64,000 nt of DNA from Bacteroidales bacterium (GTDB lineage Bacteria > Bacteroidota > Bacteroidia > Bacteroidales > UBA12077): NCBI GenBank assembly GCA_013138975.1, contig WTBR01000007.1, forward strand, positions 1-64,000, in the 5' to 3' direction. The notes beneath the pieces are model-generated. The model was given only the letters and a program-made list of their open reading frames with translations. It was not told where the DNA came from and searched no databases. The translations under genes and the position numbers were made by a program. This document shows positions 59,586-64,000 of the stretch, in pieces. Positions within the stretch are counted from its first letter, which is position 1. Every line of letters begins with the position of its first letter.

Positions 59586-60035
59586 TTACTGCTTACTCCA
59601 AACGCCTAGATAACTAACAACTACCACAGCACAACCGGCTTTCCCATCCTTAAAGGTTATAAGTAGCTTGTAATCCCCGGATCCTGAACATTTAAAATCA
59701 CAATAAGGGTATGTTTTCCCTGAAGATACATCATGGTTTGTTCCCAAATACCTGTTGCCTTCAAATATTTTTATTATTCCCTCTGCATTATATTTTTCTT
59801 TATCACTTATTATTCTTAACCGATACTTCTTGTTTTTTTCAAATTTCTGAGAGAATTTTGCTACAGGTGCCGGGCTACTGATATCTGCTTCTTTTAATTC
59901 AATTTTGAATTCTTTTAATAAAACCTCATCATTTGTCATTCTTGATTTAGCTCTTTCTACAAGCTCATCATTGCATTGTGCATTTGTTACTAATCCACTA
60001 ATTAATAATATTGAAATAAGGATTATCTTTTTCAT
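59586..60035 (-). CDS. Small secreted protein, unknown function
   Basis: 149 residues from the ATG at 60035, which starts a good signal peptide (MKKIILISILLISG...NAQ); an ATG at 60068 would add 11 charged residues. The mature part is beta-rich, with four or five Cys (ECN-type N-terminus, YCDFKCSGSG, AGCAVVVV), probably disulfide bonded. A compact periplasmic or outer-surface domain. The family is not recognised. Confidence 0.6.
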   Translation of the reverse strand: MKKIILISILLISGLVTNAQCNDELVERAKSRMTNDEVLLKEFKIELKEADISSPAPVAKFSQKFEKNKKYRLRIISDKEKYNAEGIIKIFEGNRYLGTNHDVSSGKTYPYCDFKCSGSGDYKLLITFKDGKAGCAVVVVSYLGVWSKQ

Positions 60036-60096
60036 GTTTTTACATTTTTTTAGTTTAACAAATTTCATTTGCTAATTAGCTTTGCAATAGGCCTTT

Positions 60097-60672
60097 TTAT
60101 TTTACATCGATTGAAATCATAGTATTGTAATTGTTATTAGGAAATTGGTACCAGTTTACTCCTAATGTACAATACCATGTTTTATTTTCGTTTTTCACTT
60201 TATTATATGCTAAATATTGACATTCCGATTGAGAAACTACACTAAAGTCTTCATCAGGAATCCATTCCATTGATGCAAATACTCCTTCTTTTGGAAAATC
60301 TAAACTATAAGCAGATATATCAATTGTAGTCCAATAATTTCCTGATTTTGCGCTTATTATTAATGTATCAGGAATTAGTATTTTTGAAGGTTTACCTGTA
60401 ATTGAATCAATAGAATATAACATTACCTTAAATGGTTTCTTGTAATTTCCTTTATCTCCAATAAAGTATCTTATATTTTGAATTGTTGTTTTTTTATTTA
60501 AATCATTTTTAATATATAAAGCAATTCTACCTTGTGGCATGTAAACAGAGTGAAACCCTCTCGGCCTGTTTTGAAAATTTCCAAGACGGATAATTTCCTT
60601 GTTCTTTAGTTCGCTTTCACACGATATGAAAAGAATAAATGATAATAAATAAATAAATTTTTTTAGGTTCAT
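60097..60672 (-). CDS. Lipoprotein of unknown function
   Basis: 191 residues from the ATG at 60672, which opens a lipoprotein signal (MNLKKFIYLLSFILFISC). The in-frame ATG at 60714 adds only 14 residues before it. The mature part is beta-rich (RIALYIKNDLNKKTTIQNIR, FKVMLYSID, GNYWTTIDISAYSLDFPKEG), resembling a carbohydrate-binding-like jelly roll, but this is a guess. Likely co-transcribed with the next gene downstream (59586-60035). Confidence 0.6.
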   Translation of the reverse strand: MNLKKFIYLLSFILFISCESELKNKEIIRLGNFQNRPRGFHSVYMPQGRIALYIKNDLNKKTTIQNIRYFIGDKGNYKKPFKVMLYSIDSITGKPSKILIPDTLIISAKSGNYWTTIDISAYSLDFPKEGVFASMEWIPDEDFSVVSQSECQYLAYNKVKNENKTWYCTLGVNWYQFPNNNYNTMISIDVK

Positions 60673-60864
60673 CGAATAATGTTTGAAACAAATATATTTA
60701 TAAGCAAATTCCAATTCAAATTTATTATATAAAATACATAAGAAAATATTTCAAGTTGTTTTTTTGATGTGCAAAAGCACTTTGTAAAGTATTATCGATG
60801 TTTTAAATAAATAATTCTGAATATTCTTATTTCATCATTATATTGCAAAAAAATAATTAGGAAA

Positions 60865-61917
60865 GTGAATAGAAGAAACCTTGTAATAATAAGCCATTTT
60901 TTAATTTGGATAATTGGAGTTGTAATTGTTCTATTGTATGATTTTCTTGCAATAAGCTATTTTGATTATAGAAGTTTTACATATTTTTCCTTGATTTCAG
61001 GAACATTAATTAATGCTTTCATATTTTATGGTAATAGCCAGTATTTATTGCCAAAATTGTTAAAAAGGAAATTTAAATTAAGAAATTATATTTTATCAGT
61101 AATTATAATTGTTTTGCTTCTTTCTTTTATTGAAGGTACTATTGATTTTCTATTTAATAAATTTTCAAATCCATTTTGGGATAATGTAAGTGTTGAATTA
61201 TCAATGGAATATTTTGATTTTACCTTATTAATAAATTTTCTTTTTCTTGTGCTTTCTTTTGGTTATGGATTTACATTGCAATGGTATGACAATGAGGTTT
61301 TTAAGAGAAAATTAATTCAAGATAATATACAAACAGAGTTGAATATGTTAAAAACTCAGGTAAAACCTCATTTCTTGTTTAATACACTCAATAATATTTT
61401 TGGACTTGCTAATAAAAGTAAAGACACCCTTGTGGCAGATTCAATTTCTAAATTAGCCGAAATAATGAGGTATCAAACGTATGAATCTATAGATGGTAAG
61501 ATCGTTATTAGAAAGGAGATAGAGTATTTAAAGAATTATATTGATCTTCAGAAATTAAGATTTGCAGTAGATGATAAAATTAAAATAGAGTTTAGCATTA
61601 AGGGAGATACTGAAAGTATTTTTATTGAGCAATTAATTCTATTACCTTTAGTTGAGAATGCCTTTAAACATGGAATTTCCTTGCAAAGCGAATCAGAGAT
61701 TCTAATGGACTTAGAAATTGAAAAAAACAAATTAAAGTTTCATGTAAAAAACACTATAAATCCTGTACAAATAAAAACTGTTAAAAGCGACTCAGGTATT
61801 GGACTTGAAAATTTGAAAAAACGATTAGATCTATTATATCCCGAAAAATACAAATTGATTAAAAAGAAAGAACAAAATTGTTTTGAAGTATTATTAACCT
61901 TGGAATGCGATGAATAA
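60865..61917 (+). CDS. LytS-type sensor histidine kinase
   Basis: 350 residues from GTG at 60865. Four TM helices in the first ~150 residues, then a His_kinase domain with the phospho-His in KTQVKPHFLFNTLNNIFGLA. YQTYESIDGKIVIRKEIEYL precedes the ATPase part with LVENAFKHG and GIGLENLKKRL. No periplasmic sensor domain, so the signal is probably membrane-borne or intramembrane. Overlaps its regulator by 8 bases. Confidence 0.93.
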   Translation: MNRRNLVIISHFLIWIIGVVIVLLYDFLAISYFDYRSFTYFSLISGTLINAFIFYGNSQYLLPKLLKRKFKLRNYILSVIIIVLLLSFIEGTIDFLFNKFSNPFWDNVSVELSMEYFDFTLLINFLFLVLSFGYGFTLQWYDNEVFKRKLIQDNIQTELNMLKTQVKPHFLFNTLNNIFGLANKSKDTLVADSISKLAEIMRYQTYESIDGKIVIRKEIEYLKNYIDLQKLRFAVDDKIKIEFSIKGDTESIFIEQLILLPLVENAFKHGISLQSESEILMDLEIEKNKLKFHVKNTINPVQIKTVKSDSGIGLENLKKRLDLLYPEKYKLIKKKEQNCFEVLLTLECDE

Positions 61918-62620
61918 TAAAATTAAGTGTATTGCAATTGATGATGAGCCATTAGCTCTTGATATAATTTCTGATTATGTAGCAAGAATTCCATTTTTAG
62001 AATTATTAAATACATATAGGAATGCATTACTAGCTTTAGAATTTATACAAAACAATCAGGTTGATTTAATTTTTCTTGACATAAATATGCCTGAAATTAA
62101 TGGAATCGATTTTTTTAAATCACTTAATACAAAACCGAAAGTTATTTTTACTACAGCATATTCTGAGTTTGCAGTTGAAAGTTATGAATTAAATGCAACC
62201 GACTACCTTTTAAAACCAATAGAATTTGAGAGATTTTTAAAAGCTGTAAACAAGATTTATTTTTCACAAAATATTGATAGTACAGAAGAGAAAAAACAAA
62301 TAGAACCAAAGGATTCAATCCTCCTTAAAAGTGGTTCTAAGTCTTATAAAATTAAAACTAAGGATATTTTATATGTTGAAGGTTCTGGAAACTATCTTAC
62401 TTTTCATACAATCGATAAAAAATTAATGGTATTAATGAGTATGAGTGATGCTTTAATTTTATTGCCGGAAATAGAGTTTGCAAGAATTCACAAATCATAT
62501 ATAGTTTCAACAAATCACATTAGTATTTTAGAGAATCATCAAATCCAGATTAACAGTAAAACCATTCCTGTTGGAAAATACTACAAAGAATCTTTCTTAA
62601 ATAAAGTTAAGGAATTATAA
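61910..62620 (+). CDS. LytTR-family response regulator
   Basis: 236 residues. Receiver with CIAIDDEPLALDII, phospho-Asp in DLIFLDINMPEING, and YLLKPIEFERFL. LytTR domain (~130-235): DILYVEGSGNYLTFHTID, FARIHKSYIVSTNHISILEN, IPVGKYYKE. The overlap with the kinase gene shows a cognate pair. Targets unknown. Confidence 0.95.
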   Translation: MNNKIKCIAIDDEPLALDIISDYVARIPFLELLNTYRNALLALEFIQNNQVDLIFLDINMPEINGIDFFKSLNTKPKVIFTTAYSEFAVESYELNATDYLLKPIEFERFLKAVNKIYFSQNIDSTEEKKQIEPKDSILLKSGSKSYKIKTKDILYVEGSGNYLTFHTIDKKLMVLMSMSDALILLPEIEFARIHKSYIVSTNHISILENHQIQINSKTIPVGKYYKESFLNKVKEL

Positions 62621-62655
62621 TTTCTCTTTGCGGCTCAGCGTCTCTGCGGTTATTT
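62621..62655. repeat. CTTTGCGG...CTCTGCGGTTA intergenic repeat
   Basis: TTCTCTTTGCGGCTCAGCGT then CTCTGCGGTTATTTG, a variant of the family listed at 11131-11390. It lies between the LytTR gene and aroA (converging). Confidence 0.55.
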
Positions 62656-62679
62656 GTTTTGTTATTTTTAATTCGTAGT

Positions 62680-63912
62680 TTAAAAGTAGTTTATCCCAAA
62701 CCCGACCTCTTCCAAATTACTCCAATAATCAGGATAGCTTTTTGTAACCACATTAGGGTCTTTTATAACTAATTCTTTAGTAACTAAAGATAAAGGAGTA
62801 AAAGCCAATGCCATTCTATGATCTTTATATGTTTCTACAAAATGATTTTCAGGAACCATTATTTCTTCACCGCCTTTCCATAACAAGGTATGATTTGATT
62901 CAGCCTGAATATTGACTCCTAATTTTTGAAATTCTACCACCAATGCTTTTATTCGGTCAGTTTCTTTTATTGATAGATTGTCTAATCCTGTTAGTTTAAA
63001 AGGAATTTTTTTTGCAATTAAAGTAACCGCAAGAGTTTGAGCTAAATCTGGACAATCAGTAAAGTCGTATTCGAAAAACTCACATAATGTAGCAGAGTTT
63101 TTAATACGTATTCCAAAATTAGTAAATGCAGAATCAACTCCTAGTGTCTTGAATAATTCTGGTAAAACTGAATCCCCTTGTAAACTTTCTTTTTTTAATC
63201 CCGTTAATTCAATCATTGCATTTTTCGATAGCGAAACAATCTCAAACCAGTACGATGCTGCCGACCAATCGCCTTCTATAATTATCTCTTTTGGTTGATA
63301 TGATCCTTTACCTACATTAATTTTATTTCCAGTCCATTCAACTTTAGCTCCAAATTCTTCCATTAATTTAATAGTCATTCGAATATAATCTTTCGAAAGG
63401 ATTTTATCTATAATTGTTAAATTAAAAACTCCCTCCAAATAGGGTGCAATCATTAATAAGGCACTAGTATACTGACTGCTAACATTGCCTTTTATACTAA
63501 TATCTTTTGCATTTAATTTACTTCCTGTAATTTTTAAAGGAGGATAACCTTCTTTTTCTACATAATCTATTTTTGCTCCAAGTACATTAAGAATATTTAC
63601 CAACTCATTAATGGGTCTTTGTTTCATTCTTTCACTTCCGGTTAGGATTCTCTCCCCTGGAGTTATTGACAAAAGAGCAGTTAAAAAACGCATTGCAGTA
63701 CCAGCAGCTCCAATATCAATAATTGGATTACTTAGATTTTTTAAAGCAACATTTAAGACTTGAGTATCATCGCTATTTGAAAGATTTTTAATTTTAAATG
63801 ATTCCTCACACAAGGCACGAATAATAAGAGATCTATTTGCCAAACTTTTTGATGCAGGTAAAGACCTGAACGTTTTTATTTCTTTACTTGGCTTAGTAAT
63901 TTTTACGTTCAT
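62680..63912 (-). CDS. aroA: 3-phosphoshikimate 1-carboxyvinyltransferase (EPSP synthase)
   Basis: 410 residues. Joins shikimate-3-phosphate and PEP in aromatic amino acid synthesis. LPASKSLANRSLIIRAL at the start (Lys and Arg that bind the phosphate), IDIGAAGTAMRFLTALLS, the glycine-rich loop, VSSQYTSALLMIAP, KETDRIKALV, and YKDHRMALAFTPLS near the end. One of the divergent forms found in Bacteroidota. It starts one base after the preceding gene's stop. Confidence 0.95.
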   Translation of the reverse strand: MNVKITKPSKEIKTFRSLPASKSLANRSLIIRALCEESFKIKNLSNSDDTQVLNVALKNLSNPIIDIGAAGTAMRFLTALLSITPGERILTGSERMKQRPINELVNILNVLGAKIDYVEKEGYPPLKITGSKLNAKDISIKGNVSSQYTSALLMIAPYLEGVFNLTIIDKILSKDYIRMTIKLMEEFGAKVEWTGNKINVGKGSYQPKEIIIEGDWSAASYWFEIVSLSKNAMIELTGLKKESLQGDSVLPELFKTLGVDSAFTNFGIRIKNSATLCEFFEYDFTDCPDLAQTLAVTLIAKKIPFKLTGLDNLSIKETDRIKALVVEFQKLGVNIQAESNHTLLWKGGEEIMVPENHFVETYKDHRMALAFTPLSLVTKELVIKDPNVVTKSYPDYWSNLEEVGFGINYF

Positions 63913-63913
63913 T

Positions 63914-64000
63914 TTACAAGTTTTTATACCAGTTTAGAGTTTCAATTAAAAGTTCTCTTTTACAATTCTGGTTGATTTTTATTTTGCCAAAATCCTCTAG
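63914..64000 (-). CDS. aroB: 3' end of probable 3-dehydroquinate synthase (partial)
   Basis: Only the last 28 residues lie in the window (LEDFGKIKINQNCKRELLIE, then TLNWYKNL and TAA at 63914-63916). The pattern fits AroB C-termini of Bacteroidota, and aroB-aroA adjacency is common, but the fragment is too short for certainty. It runs off the window end. The symbol is tentative. Confidence 0.55.
   Translation of the reverse strand, partial: LEDFGKIKINQNCKRELLIETLNWYKNL

Overview
The window is chromosomal DNA from a member of the Bacteroidota, most likely a Bacteroidales/Marinilabiliales-type bacterium (the order is an inference). Support comes from low GC, T9SS sorting tails, a reg_prop-type histidine kinase with LytTR regulators, DUF3078, GSCFA and DUF4412 proteins, TAnnTTTG-type -7 elements and scarce Shine-Dalgarno sequences. 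I found no tRNA, rRNA, CRISPR array, replication origin or complete insertion sequence.

Layout. 1-3800 is small-gene accessory DNA: an FKBP lipoprotein, two membrane proteins of unknown role and a MntA/HepT (nucleotidyltransferase/HEPN) toxin-antitoxin pair between two identical 22-bp palindromic repeats. 3806-11036 holds thiL and the Fe-S assembly cluster sufBCDS-sufE-sufT. 11396-15786 holds queG, a DUF3078 outer-membrane protein, an alpha/beta hydrolase and a GSCFA protein, with a decayed yjbQ copy and a MITE-like element between them. 15787-20081 is a small island: a truncated RhuM gene, an orphan two-TM beta-rich protein resembling Cap15/2TM-beta effectors, and a PIN-GNAT-PUA-like fusion overlapping an ASCH gene. 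An ~88-bp direct repeat carrying a promoter-like element lies upstream of both cargo units.

20082-31312 is an envelope and signalling block: a TonB-dependent receptor interrupted by one in-frame amber codon, secreted proteins (one with phage tail-fibre-like repeats, one with a T9SS tail), two LytTR-type regulators and a 1339-residue propeller sensor kinase. 31598-42007 is mostly housekeeping: kdsB, a sigma-54 activator with an lptE-like gene, secG, groSL, then a large gingipain-like C25 protease.

43223-54387 is a methionine and one-carbon block, all on the plus strand. A SAM-I riboswitch and a 36-codon ORF ending in a Met-rich tail precede metY, metX, hom, metH, a MetF-like protein with a Cys-rich C-terminus, and metF. 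O-acetylhomoserine made from homoserine (hom, metX) is sulfhydrylated by MetY, and MetH methylates homocysteine with methyl-THF from MetF. A decayed 5' copy of hom sits between metX and hom. 54473-64000 has lepA, a CDF transporter, an aminotransferase, small lipoproteins, a LytS/LytTR pair, aroA and the 3' end of a probable aroB.

The intergenic DNA is rich in repeats: a MITE-like family with target-site duplications, a repeat inserted in the yjbQ relic, long inverted repeats, and local duplications of gene ends (sufT tail, hom head).
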